Origin: Antedon mediterranea
Taxonomy: Eukaryota; Echinodermata; Crinoidea; Comatulida; Antedonidae
Reading direction: 5' to 3'
Length of the DNA stretch: 64,000 nt
Assembly: GCF_964355755.1 (NCBI RefSeq)
Contig: NC_092676.1
Location: forward strand, 28,874,288-28,938,287
Position numbers and translations under genes: made by a program. Shown here piece by piece: positions 13,301 through 24,300 of the stretch (the first letter of the stretch is position 1; each line of letters begins with the position of its first letter). The notes under the pieces are model-generated. The model did not search any database and had not been told where the DNA came from. It saw only the letters and a list, made by a program, of their open reading frames with translations.

Positions 13301-13384
13301 AGCGTTGAGGAAGAGAAGTCCGGTGCCGCCGCCGCCGAGAATAAAAGCCAAGTGAAGTGTAGCAGACTTTGTGAATTGTTATAA
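4362..13384 (+). CDS. Atypical soluble guanylate cyclase (Gyc88E-like), 12 exons
   Basis: Predicted 833-residue cytosolic guanylate cyclase converting GTP to cGMP. Exons: 4362-5046, 5313-5410, 6852-6936, 7340-7399, 7787-7886, 8567-8696, 8898-9044, 9223-9369, 11095-11251, 11404-11603, 12017-12123 and 12799-13384; every junction is GT-AG and in phase. Residues 1-180 form a heme NO/O2-binding (HNOB) domain with the expected proximal His104 and the YxSxR heme-propionate motif (Y133, S135, R137). HNOBA follows at about 230-385, then a helical linker, then the class III cyclase domain at about 436-620. Metal-binding aspartates are D446 and D490; guanine selectors are E486 and C556; transition-state residues are N563 and R567. 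Order and sequence resemble the insect Gyc88E / nematode GCY-31 group (from memory) more than vertebrate beta1. The tail beyond 640 is Lys/Pro/Ser-rich with four SPVK motifs and ends CELL. The start exon begins with 5' UTR at 4282, so an upstream non-coding exon is expected. The acceptor at 7337 versus 7340 is ambiguous by one codon. Confidence 0.93.
7094..7276. mobile_element. Miniature inverted-repeat element, family 4, in cyclase intron 3
   Basis: The left end AAGGGTATTTCACACCTGTTCC is answered by an inverse right end GTGTGAAAGAACCTTAA. The GC-rich middle contains CGCGGCT-GCGCCAATCGATATGCGC. A relative with a more complete inverted terminus lies at 56990-57191 inside intron 1 of the MARVEL gene A. 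Confidence 0.75.
9543..9912. mobile_element. Family 1 inverted-repeat element with insertion
   Basis: The left end AGCTCTGTTTACACTATCAAA and the right end TTTGATAGTGTAGACAGAGC are inverse copies. Other copies are only about 95-150 bp long, so this one has probably gained internal DNA. It lies in cyclase intron 8, directly after a partial family 2 element at 9440-9545. Confidence 0.7.
10533..10650. mobile_element. Family 1 element, right end missing
   Basis: AAGCTCTGTCTATACTATCA opens the copy, followed by the usual ATGTGACCATATATGGACAT and ACTACCATATTTGAGCAC blocks. The inverse right terminus is degraded. Cyclase intron 8. Confidence 0.7.
10687..10943. mobile_element. Family 3 inverted-repeat element with internal tandem units
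   Basis: The left end ATTTACACAGACGAGCGGTA and the right end TACACCGTTATCGCTCGTCTGTGTAAAT are near-inverse. The interior repeats a roughly 38-bp unit three times (CGTAGAATCTGTCCTGAGCG, then GAAACCG). A run of C/G immediately precedes it. Related elements are at 41535-41710 and 42050-42395. Confidence 0.8.
11650..11805. mobile_element. Family 2 inverted-repeat element in cyclase intron 10
   Basis: TTGACCAATCAC, GCGATGGATCATTCG and the inverted arm GTGATTGGTCCAATTACTTGCG flank a short centre, ending in GTTGCG-AAGTGGGAATCA. This matches the short subfamily of family 2. Confidence 0.7.
12150..12372. mobile_element. Family 2 element (long subfamily) in cyclase intron 11
   Basis: TTAAGCGTGGTTCCCATTAG opens it and GTGGAAACCAACCTTTA closes it in inverse orientation. 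The centre has the GATTTCACGCAGGCGGG block seen again at 58615-58630 and 58725-58740. Confidence 0.75.
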
Positions 13385-14277
13385 TCGAATCCTCAAATTA
13401 TCTATTTATATTGGTAAAATGTATAAAAGAATACAGTCTTTATATAAGCTATAATGTGTATTTAAGATGACATCAGGAATTTTACGCGACGTTGCACAAA
13501 TAACTGTACGCTTCAATATTTGCGCGCGCGCGTTGTAATTTATGCAGGGTTATCAATAGGCCTACGCTTGTTTTTTTGTATATTTTAATAACAATTGGAT
13601 TTTACCCGTTGTTGTTGTTGTTGCACAAAATTACATTTTCCGCTATATTTTATTATGAACGGTTTAAAAAAAGTGCATTAATTAAAATATAATATTTTTT
13701 CTTTTATTTATATTTTTTATAATCACAAATTAATTTCGGCTTCAATTTTTGCTCTATTTGACAGAAATAACATAAAGAACGCGAGTGGAGTGAAGGTATA
13801 TTGAAATGCACAACAACCAAACGGTAGGCTCCAAGTGATCTGTCTAAAAAGCGAATAAAACCGAAGAATTTATCAGTAGTAAATGACAGCTTTAGTTTTA
13901 ATGATCAGTTTTATAATTGTCTGTAACTGTTCAATAATATTTTGTAAACTGTATGTATGTAGATAAAGAAAATATTATAAATAAGAATATAGTAAAAACG
14001 CACAATTTAACGATATTCTAAGCAGGGTTGAACAAATAGAACATGCGTAATGTGATGTTAGATTGACGTGTAGTCAATGTATTATCATGGAGTTCTTTAC
14101 TCCATGGTATTATGAAGGGTCACGAGAACCCGCGGTGAACAGAAATAATAATGTATGAGGCATAGCCATACAATGTTGGGAAACGTGGAATGTGGTGTAA
14201 GGTACAAGGGGAATGGCCTCAGAATAAGACAATTCGTAAGATAAAAATGTCTAAATGTGGTGGAGTAAATTTTTAAA

Positions 14278-14516
14278 GCCTACACTAACAAACGAATTTT
14301 GTTTTCAAATCGGCGTTGTTCGAGTTTGGAACCGAAGCTAAAGTTTGCAGTGCAGATTTCTGCCAACATGTTTGTTTATTTGCAAACTAAAGGTTCCTCG
14401 CGTGGACTAGATTTCGGCAAACTTGTTTTCTGCAGTTTGCCGAAGTTTGTCAACTGGTCTACACTAATAAACTTTCGGAAATATTTCTTTATAAACTCGT
14501 TTGTACGAGTGTAGGC
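14278..14516. mobile_element. Inverted-repeat element, family 5
   Basis: CCTACACTAACAAACGA at the left is matched by the inverse of CTCGTTTGTACGAGTGTAGG at the right. The interior is rich in AAGTTTGC and GGCAAACTTG inverse words. About 239 bp, with no coding capacity. Confidence 0.65.
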
Positions 14517-14953
14517 CTAGGATTTAGAACTTAAGATGTTATTATCTATGCCAAAATAAAACGCACAATTCGACCAACTACATTAATGTGGTGGAGTAAA
14601 TTGGTCTTCGATAGGATACATATATGTGAAGCTGTATCACGGAATCAGCCTATGATACTGAAGTACCGAGAATCGGCTCGTATTGCTATATATGACAAAT
14701 TAATAATATATTCATAGATTTACGATTAATTCGACCAAATAAAATGCGAAGAGGAGACACAAAGATGACGCGCGCGTTCATATACAGTACTGATAAAAAT
14801 GTGACGTCTTTTGTACGCGCGCGCCATCAACAAGTGTCTTTCCGCAATGACGAATTACAATATAGTGTAGTAATACAAAGTTTGCAAAACGTATTTGTAA
14901 CGCACAACATGTTAATTAAGACACTTCTCTCTGGTAGAGAAGGTTAGGTCTTA

Positions 14954-15048
14954 AGCTCTGTCTACACTATCAAACTAGTTTGACACTAAAAGTATGATGT
15001 GCCCAAATATGGTAATGATAATATGACATCACCAGTAAAATACGTAGA
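14954..15048. mobile_element. Family 1 inverted-repeat element, left half
   Basis: AAGCTCTGTCTACACTATCA, then AACTAGTTTGACA, then the ATGATGTGCCCAAATATGGT block and ATATGACATCACC. The right terminus is absent. Confidence 0.75.
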
Positions 15049-15249
15049 CCTTTTCCAGATATCTAACCAATGCCTGCACTTAAACATTAAACATTGTATT
15101 TTTTAGCAACAATTATATTTACGTACTTTGTACCATGATGATACACTTTTATGTACGAATTCTGTAATGTGATTAGTAAAATAATAATAATAGTATTAAA
15201 TGTGGACTATATGATTTTTATTCTGGTGATCATAATAGATAATGATAAT

Positions 15250-15435
15250 AAATGGATGACGATGATGAAAATGATGTCGATCTTGATGATCATGATGATG
15301 ACGATGCTGACGATGATGATGATGATGTCGATGACGATGATGATAATGACGATGATGACAATAATGACGATCATGATGATCATGACGGTGATGATGATGA
15401 CAATGATGACGATTATGGCGATGACGACGAGTGAG
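15250..15435. repeat. GAT/GAC trinucleotide microsatellite
   Basis: Nearly uninterrupted GAT and GAC triplets over about 185 bp. Three reading frames stay open (poly-Asp, poly-Met/Thr and antisense His-rich), which is a property of the repeat. No splice signals place it in a gene. Confidence 0.9.
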
Positions 15436-15622
15436 ATGATGACAAATCCACAATGACAAAATGATTAACTTGGTGAAGATGATGCACACAAGATAAAGAT
15501 GGCACTATACCGATACCGATGATGAAACGAGCTACATGTGTTGGTATTACTTTTTCAAATAGCGCCATCGAAATAAGTCTAGGGGGGAGTAATACCGGAT
15601 ATCGCAACAGCGTAAACTCCAA

Positions 15623-15753
15623 TGACGTCACTAAATAAATGCAACACTTGATCAAGCGAAACGCGGCAGACGCTTTCAGCTTCTTGACTTCATCAATATC
15701 AAGTTGGAAAAAGTTACCGCCATACTTTTCGGCTACTGCCATTTTGCTGTTAG
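15623..15753 (+). promoter_or_regulatory. Possible troponin I promoter and non-coding first exon
   Basis: A perfect cAMP-response-element palindrome, TGACGTCA, sits at 15623-15630. About 120 bp further on is a strong donor, TTAG|GTAAGA (exon end at 15753). The troponin I start exon begins with a 5' UTR acceptor at about 18354, so an upstream non-coding exon is needed, and this is the best candidate I see. The opposite strand of the same segment is also open from an ATG near 15741, so the assignment is uncertain. Confidence 0.3.
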
Positions 15754-17819
15754 GTAAGATTTTAATTCGTGATAAACGGATCGGATAATATTTATAATTC
15801 ATCTAAAATGTCAATATTTTAATTCAGGATATTATGTTTTTGCTCATCTGTTTATATATAAGTTTAGACTTAACGTTAAGTCCGCATTCATACGATGTAT
15901 ATAGATAGTGTTCATCTGGGTTAGTTAGTCGCTTTAGGTACGCATTCATAAGATAAGGAAGTGAAGTAGAAATAATATTCATGTTCGTGGAGTAATTTAT
16001 ATTGCTACGATGTTATGTGGTTGTTGTTACCAGTTTGAAAGCGAATTTAAGGTCGCCATATTTGAGCAAGTGTTTTAGATAAGTGTGCCGCGCACTGAGA
16101 AGAAAATTAATCACTTCGGCTGTCAAACGCCTCCTGTCGCGGAGGCACGCTCCAGCTCAAGGAATGTATAATGTTTTCATCGATTTTTTTACTACTAATT
16201 TATTTTTTAGGAACGACTTCTCAGACTTAATTTTAACAGACTTTATTTAATGTAAGCATACACACAATGACACTTTAGTATCCGGACCATTTTATTTACC
16301 GTTAATGCTAATTAATTGAAATTAATAATGACAGTTGATTGGACTTGCCTCTTAGACAATGGTAGAGTCCTGTGTGTGTTATCTGGGATGAAGATAGCCA
16401 AGTAATTCACCTTTTATGGACATCAAGGAATACATTGATGAATTAATTCATTTCATGGGCCACAATCGAAATGGATTCATTTATTTTATTATTCACTCTT
16501 TGTCTAAGATATTAAATAAACTTTCCAAGGAGTTTTAATATGTTTTCTGCAAGTAACTGCGTTTTGTGATAACGAAATTGTTTGTGTTGCATGGTCTCAA
16601 GAAATTTCTAGTAAAGTTACTACTTGATATAATTTGATTGACAAATTGGCAAGAATTAGGGACAAGCTAAGCTGCAGGGATCACAATTTATTTTCTTTTC
16701 AAAGAAAATAAATGTTGTTTATATATTATAACATTTTTTAAGGTAAAATTACTCCCCTTATTTGTCATTTCTTTTCATCCATTTACTGCATCTGGTATAG
16801 TAGGTGAAAATTATTTATTTTTTCACTAATTTTAAGTGGTTATGCCAGAATTTGTTTGACCACATGAACTCAAATTTTCCATTTTTGTTTATAAATGCTT
16901 ATATCCTTTATATACATCTAAATTATTTATTTTACTGCTATTTAATCTGTCAAGCACTCAACAATAACAATAACGATCTAATCTTATCAATCAATTTAAT
17001 TTTCCAATTCTACTTATAATACTATCATTAAAATATTAATATTTGTTTCATTATTTCTTAAATCATTTCCATTTTGAGGTGCAATGTTTGGTTTTGTTGT
17101 TTGATGATATACCTACTTAATTCTTCAATGTAAACACTCCTATCCAACTTGAGTACTTACTCAAGTAAGTTAGCCTTCATGCTCCATTTGAATAAGTATT
17201 TACTTAAACAGTTGACATTCACAAACGAACCTGTATTGTTATTTTAGCTATGAGATTACGTTTTAAATGAAGTTACAATTCTCCTATTACAGCTGTGCTT
17301 TTGGTCCTTGAATTTTTACAGGCTTCTTCTTGTTTTAGCTCTGGTGCCAATATGGAAAGTTTTTGTGTGTCTTTCTTAGGTTATTGTATTACCGGTTCTT
17401 GAGAAGGAAAACTGTTTCCAACTAAATGATTTGACTATTATTATTATGTTCTGTTAATTGATTATTTAAATTCACAAGTTTAGTTTTTGTAGTCAATTCT
17501 TTAGATTAATTTCTTTTACATATCATGTTACTCGTTCTTTGTGCATATATTGGATAGCCAGAGTGAAATGAATCCCACAGTCATTTGATAGTGGTAGCAT
17601 ACGTCGTGGTTCTTGAGTTCTATCTAAAGTAGCACAATACACGCTCAGACCATTTGACACAACAGTGGGGTATCCACGTAAACAGTCTTATTCATTTTTG
17701 GAAATATAGATTTTCTCCTCCATTTCGTTGAAGTTATAGTATAGTTTAAGTATATATAAATTTAAAGACAAATTACTGAAAAATGAAAATGCTGTGGGTA
17801 TCAGTGGGTGTATCTCAAT

Positions 17820-17930
17820 GGAGATACAAACAAAAGCGAAAACGATAAAGTAAAACAGCCAGAAAAGTTAGCAGAGCTTTCGGGTAACACTAGCCCTTCA
17901 TCAGAACTGTATATAAATAACTTATAACAT
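17820..17930. mobile_element. Possible retroelement remnant
   Basis: The phrase GAGCTTTCGGGTAACACTAG followed by CCCTTCATCAGAAC resembles terminal sequence often seen in Penelope-like retroelements (family resemblance recalled, not tested). No reverse transcriptase or GIY-YIG coding segment is present. Confidence 0.25.
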
Positions 17931-18384
17931 TCAAAGTATGAAATAAAAAACAGAATCGCATGAGACTGCTTTATCTACTACTGTTTTCTACTACTATTTA
18001 GTTTTATTTGTTAAATTAATTAAGATTATTTTTGTTAATCCTGCTTACTGTTTTTCTCTACTTTTTTTTTATTCATGAAATCAAGTACATACATTTAGTT
18101 AATGATAAGCTTTGATTAGCTTATTAATAGCTATACCTTATCAATTGGTTTTGTTTGTTGACAATAAAGAAATTATTATCCAAACATATTTCTGACCAAT
18201 GAAAACATTACTGAAACATGTGTTGAAATAATAATTAATTAAACATAACACAATGATTACTTTTCCAACCATTGATGCTAATTCATAATATAAACATCTG
18301 GGAAATTTTAATTATGGGTCTTAAATTTGTAATAACAGTTTTGTTCTTATTCTAGGTTGGTTTAGGTACTTTTTATAACTCAAC

Positions 18385-21300
18385 ATGGGGGACACAGATG
18401 CTGAGGAACGAGCCAAACGGAGGGAGGAAAGGCGCAAGAAGAGACAGCAACAAGACAACACAGAGTAAGAAATAACAATACATAACTTTTGTTTAAAAAA
18501 AAACAAAAAACAACAGTATGGAAAAATGTTCAAATTGTTTTAATGATCTTAATCAATAACACAGATCACTTTATGTGATAATATGGAGCAGTCTAAAACT
18601 AAAAACTTCTGGTCAACTTCTTTTAAAAATCTGAAAAAATCCTTTCCCCTTAGTACAGAACTGTACTTGAAATAAATTATGAAGTAAACTGTTCAGGAAA
18701 GTTAGGGGTGTCTAGAAAACTCAGATCTCAGTAAAATAATGTATTGAGTGGATGGAATAAACATTAAAACATGACAGTTTTGATGACCTAGAGGGCATGT
18801 TAGTTATGCCAGTGGTATGCAGGCAGGTCTGGTGATGGACAATTGACCAATTTCCTTCCAATGGCCATGTCTGTCAACACCTGCTAAGAAAGCATTGTGA
18901 TTTGACAATTTAAGGCTGTGTTCACACTGATGAAGCAATGGCGTATATAAGCATAATTGCTGATAACTAAGGTAAAATTATAAACTGCAAAGAAAAAGAC
19001 AAAGGAGGTATTCAGATACAGGGTAACACTTATCATAGAACTTGCGTCCATCAGGACCCTTCTTTTTATGGAAAGTTCCAATATTCAAAGTTGTAATTGT
19101 ATTATATCAATGTTGCAAAATTTGTTGAACAAATATTAAGTGTGAACAAGGGCTTACACAACTTTATTATGTATTCTAACCCATGTTTTAATTTCTAATT
19201 AATCAATTATTTAATGTACATTGTTTTCATTCCAGTGTGTTTTCTACTTTGAATAACCATATTTTTAAAAGATAATTTGTTTGATATAAATAAAATAGTT
19301 TTATTTTGCAAAAGAAATCAAACTATAATCAGTGGCCCTGCAACGCTGGAGATTTCAGGCATTTTTAGCCTTTTTCAACATATTTTAATTCCCTACTACA
19401 GAGAGCGCTCATAGCCGCTACTGACTATAATATTTCTAATCTGAAAAATTATTGAAGTTCAATAAATGTTATTTTTAGTTATATCAAACAAAATATCTTT
19501 AAAGTTTTTTTATTTTTGCAGATTTTACTCTTTGTTGCATGGCGTGGTTCTCCATTTTAATATTGGTTTGATTGTGTAATAATTGTTTTGTTGCATGTTT
19601 GTTGTTTTTTTGTATCTGTTTTAGACTAAACAGTATTGATGATGATTTGGAAGCAATGCGTAAGCGTAGAGAGGAAAGGCGACGACAACGGGAGTTGTAC
19701 GTGCATGGTTTTATAACTTTTTTTATTTTCTTTTATGCTGAGAATCTTAATATTTAGTAATATATTATTTTAACAAACTTTAAATAAATTTTTGTTACCC
19801 AGAAATTAAAAATTGTTAGGATAATGGTACACTGCTTCAGTTTAGCTTTTCAACAGGATAATTTATAAATTACAACAATTATGCAGATATGTTTCTAGTT
19901 TTATTTTGATAATAGTAATACACTGATGATATTTACATTTAAACTGTAAAATGTGATGTGTACTATAAAATTCAATGAAAGTACTTAATAAATCATTTGT
20001 AGGTTGGTTCAATTATCCACACCTGTTTCTAGTAAATTCTTAGAACTGACAAAAACCCTCCTACATTCAGTCTGCTCCAACAAAATAAAATAAAAATTCT
20101 GTACAACTTTTAAAGAACATCATTATCAAATGTATTTGCTTTTTTAAATAAATAAGTTATTTTTGTTCTTTTCTACACAAAATTCTTTTTCCACTTTACA
20201 GAACAAACTTTGTAAAAGAATGTTTGTATTTTATAAAAAAATTTGTTTTCCAATTTTGTAAGTAAATGCTTTCAAATAACTTGGTGGTTTCGCCGCAAAC
20301 ATGTTTGATGGTTCATCAATGTTTGTGCTCTAATATAATTTACAACGTACTATATTACAATTTTACAGGTTTTAAATTAACATTAACAGTCATATCTGTG
20401 TATAACTCAGTGTGTTTGATAACAGATTCATTCTTTAATCTTTTAATTTGTACATTTAAAAATTAATTTGAGATTTCCTTTGGTAGAATAACTTTAAAAA
20501 TAAAATATTTTATATCTAAACCTGGTTATTACAAATGTCACCAAAACAAAGATTGATTAAAAAATTCTTGAGTGGTTATTTGGGCAGATCAAAACTTTGC
20601 CTTAAGTTGGTGGGAAGAGGGTAATTTTCCTTGGTTTTTGCAATTGTTTTTATCATTTTAATTGTTAATAGGATCTTATTGGAAATAAAATGATTCATCT
20701 GTGTATCACCATAGAGATATTATAGTTCACTATAATATCTCTATGGTATCACCTGGTGTGTTTTTCTCAATAAAAGAAAAAAATAATTTCCTCTTTTTCC
20801 CCTTCAGTTTAAAATAAGTCCTTCACAAGATCGGTGCCTACAAAACAGTCTTGTGAACTACTATTCATTGTTATTGTTTTAATCAAGGGTATCGCCATGT
20901 CTTATGTTCAGTATCTTTCTGTTATTAAGCCATACTCATGTATCAGTAGACCTGGTTCAAAGAATGTCAGCTATGCCTGGCATGTGGTCTTAATACCAAG
21001 CAAGACAGCTTAATAGATGTAGGCCTATACTGTATGGAAATATGGAAACCATAACAAACCATTACAAATTAAAATATGTCTGTTTCAAATATTCCAGACC
21101 ACATTTGGCCACTGTGTTATATCTGTACTGTACACAGTAAACAATAAAAAACATATGATTTACTGTAACTTGTAAGCCAAAAAGTAGTGTGAATTGAAAG
21201 TACTTCCCCTTTTCATAATTTTTTTCAAGATTTAAAGATATTTTAATCAGTATTTTTAATAATATCCTTAAAAAGATCTTATTAAAAAAAACTGATTAAA

Positions 21301-24300
21301 TATGAATGCTTTACTCAAAGGAATGGGCCTGCTGATGACGTCGATGCAGCACGGAAGGAGAGACGAGAAAGGAGGGCTAGAGAACGAGGAGAAACAACAG
21401 AAGAGCAACCCGAAGAGGTGGGTTTCCAATTTTTACATTTTTTTTCTTCAAATCCACTTAATAAAAGATTAATTAATTATTCGGTATATAATAATAATTG
21501 TCTTTTGTATAGCACTTAACCAAAATAAATTTTCTCTAAAGCCCCACGACCACAAGGCTCGAAACAAGGTGGTATATGGCCCAGTATATCATATTAATTA
21601 AAAACCCAAGCATTCTTTTTACTTCTTTATAATGATGTAGTGATGAGGTGTTAGAGCACAATGTTGTAGCAGATGCAGCTTGCTTTCCCATGTATTTCAA
21701 TGCATCTCTTATAAAGAAAAACATGAATTGAATTAGTAGGCTGATACAAATACATTAACTTTATCCCAAGGCTCAATATATACCTGAGTGATATGCCTTA
21801 ACAGCTGGGATAATAGGACCAGTTAGTGGTGGCAATAGGCCAGAAGAGTTAAAGTGTAACAGACCATAGCCTACAAGTCAATGCAAATATGTTAAAACTG
21901 TTTAGCAGGGGCATCTACAGATCATTAACATAATTTGTCATTTGATCATGTTTAATGGAATCAGTTTTCCAGTTTGGAAACTTCTGTATTCAGCTTTAGA
22001 CTCATCTCAAGCTTTTGAAAATACTTAATTACATACAGTACAGTACTCTAAAAACTCTAAATAGCTTTTAAAGTTTTGTTTGTTGGAAAACACATGACAG
22101 AACATATGTTCCCTAAATTAACGAATTCTTTAAAATAGAGACTATTCTGATCTTCAGATGAATATTATAGCTAGTTATATAGCTCTGTCTACACTATCAA
22201 AATAGTTTGACAAAAAAAGTGTGCTGTGCCTAAATATGGTAGTGATATGTCCAAATATGGTAGTGATACGAGATCATCATGTCTATATATGGGCACATCA
22301 TATTTTTTGTCACATAAAGTTTGATAGTGTATTATTAGGGACTTAAACTAAGCTGTTCTTTAATTGAAGGTAAATTGTTCTTTAATTGAAGGTAAATTTA
22401 TATTTACTGTCAGGTTTGTACTTTTATTACACATTATTTGCAGTGTATGCACACATTATTAAAACTATACTTTCAATTTATTTTCCAATTTTTGTTTTAT
22501 TTTTATTTTCTTATTTTTATTTTCTTATTAACAACAACTTCGTGTTTGCTATACAGTCCGCATACGTATCACGTCGCCGCAGAAGGGAATTAGAAGCAGA
22601 GGCAGAAGCAGCGAAAGAAAATGAAGTAGAGGTAAAGAGCGCCCACTAACACTGACGGTAGTAGCTCACCGTTGTCATGCCGACTGTTGTCATAACTACT
22701 ATCTATCTAACACCTAACTCTATTCTTCTCTGTATCTTCTTTAGGCTTCATTTCAATACTGTAGTAGAATGATTGTTTAAAGCTCTGTTTACAACTATCA
22801 AACTAGTTTGACAAAAAAAAAGTATGATGTGCCAAAATATGGTAGTGATATGCTTAAAATATGGTAGTGATATGACATCACCCTGTCCATATATGGGCAC
22901 ATCACATTTTTTTGGTCACAAATATGGTTCATGCTTACATTTCTTTTATAGTAAAAATTATAGTATTTCTTTCATCATAATAATTATTATTATTCAAAAA
23001 ACCAAACAAATTTCAGTAAATCTTTCATGATTTATGATTTTATGAACCAAAAATCAATTATTTAAAATTAAAAAGTAATGCTAAAAGCAAAGCAAAACAT
23101 TACAATAATTCATTTTAAAATGAATCAAATATTTTTGGAAAAATCAAGAAATCGTGTTTAATTTGCAATTTAGCAAAATAAATACCAAAAACATTAACAA
23201 CAACATTTCTATAGTGCCTCTCCTTACTTGTTGTAGTATGGCGGACGTCTGTCACAAACGACAATATCAACATCATAATTCTTTACAGAAGACAAGTTTC
23301 AAATTTAACTTTCACAATATAAATGTACCGGGTACATTAATGTAAGTTGTTTACATTAATGTAAATTGTTTACATTAATGTAAATTGTTTACATTAATGT
23401 AAATTGTTTACATTAATGTAAATTGTTTACATTAATGTAAATTGTTTACATTATATCTTGGTGTAGGTTGCCTAATTTCCTACATGTGTAATATTTATAC
23501 TGTTCTATATTGTCCTGTTGATTTATAACTTGCCTAAATCTTTCTCTCTCTTTTTCGCTTTGTGTAATTTAATATCTATTAATAATATTGAAATCTATCT
23601 ATATACACTCTCTTTCTCTTTTTGATATAACTACTATTATGTAATAACACAATTTTAATATACGTCCTTTATATATGTCCTTTTTGTAACTAAAACTGTC
23701 TAAACTTTATAAATTGGTGTTTTTTAACAACATTAGATGAGAGAGAATGCAATGAATAAGAGGAAGGGAGGTGAAAGGGAGGATAAAAGAGATAAAGGAA
23801 GAGTGAAAGAGATGGAAGGTTAGAATGAATGTATGTTGTAAGAAGGGGGAAGGGTGAGATGGTTTAAAGAGTGACACACTATGAATATCATAGGCACGTA
23901 CTGAATTTAATTGTAAGAAGGGGGAAGGGTGAGATGGTTTAAAGAGTGACACACTATGAATATCATAGGCACGTACTGAATTTAATTGTAAGAAGGGGGA
24001 AGGGTGAGATGGTTTAAAGAGTGACACACTATGAATATCATAGGCACGTACTGAATTTAATTGTAAGAAGGGGGAAGGGTGAGATGGTTTAAAGAGTGAC
24101 ACACTATGAATATCATAGGCACGTACTGAATTTAATTGTAAGAAGGGGGAAGGGTGAGATGGTTTAAAGAGTGACACACTATGAATATCATAGGCACGTA
24201 CTGAATTTAATTGTAAGAAGGGGGAAGGGTGAGATGGTTTAAAGAGTGACACACTATGAATATCATAGGCACGTACTGAATTTACACAAAGTATCATACA

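Larger units (their letters stand above)
13385..15600. other. Intergenic, cyclase 3' flank
   Basis: No exon is supported. It contains the cyclase 3' UTR (length unknown; an AATAAA-like word lies near 13854), an inverted-repeat element at 14278-14516, a family 1 element at 14954-15048 and a GAT/GAC trinucleotide tract at 15250-15435. Confidence 0.55.

Noticed and set aside
15151-15489. Poly-Asp, Met-rich and His-rich frames
   Set aside because: All are readings of one GAT/GAC microsatellite.
20711-20748. Possible microRNA precursor
   Set aside because: A 17-bp stem with a 4-nt loop is shorter than a microRNA hairpin needs.
23707-24297. 196-codon antisense frame with 25-residue repeats
   Set aside because: Produced by the 75-bp minisatellite, inside an intron, with no supporting start or splice context.
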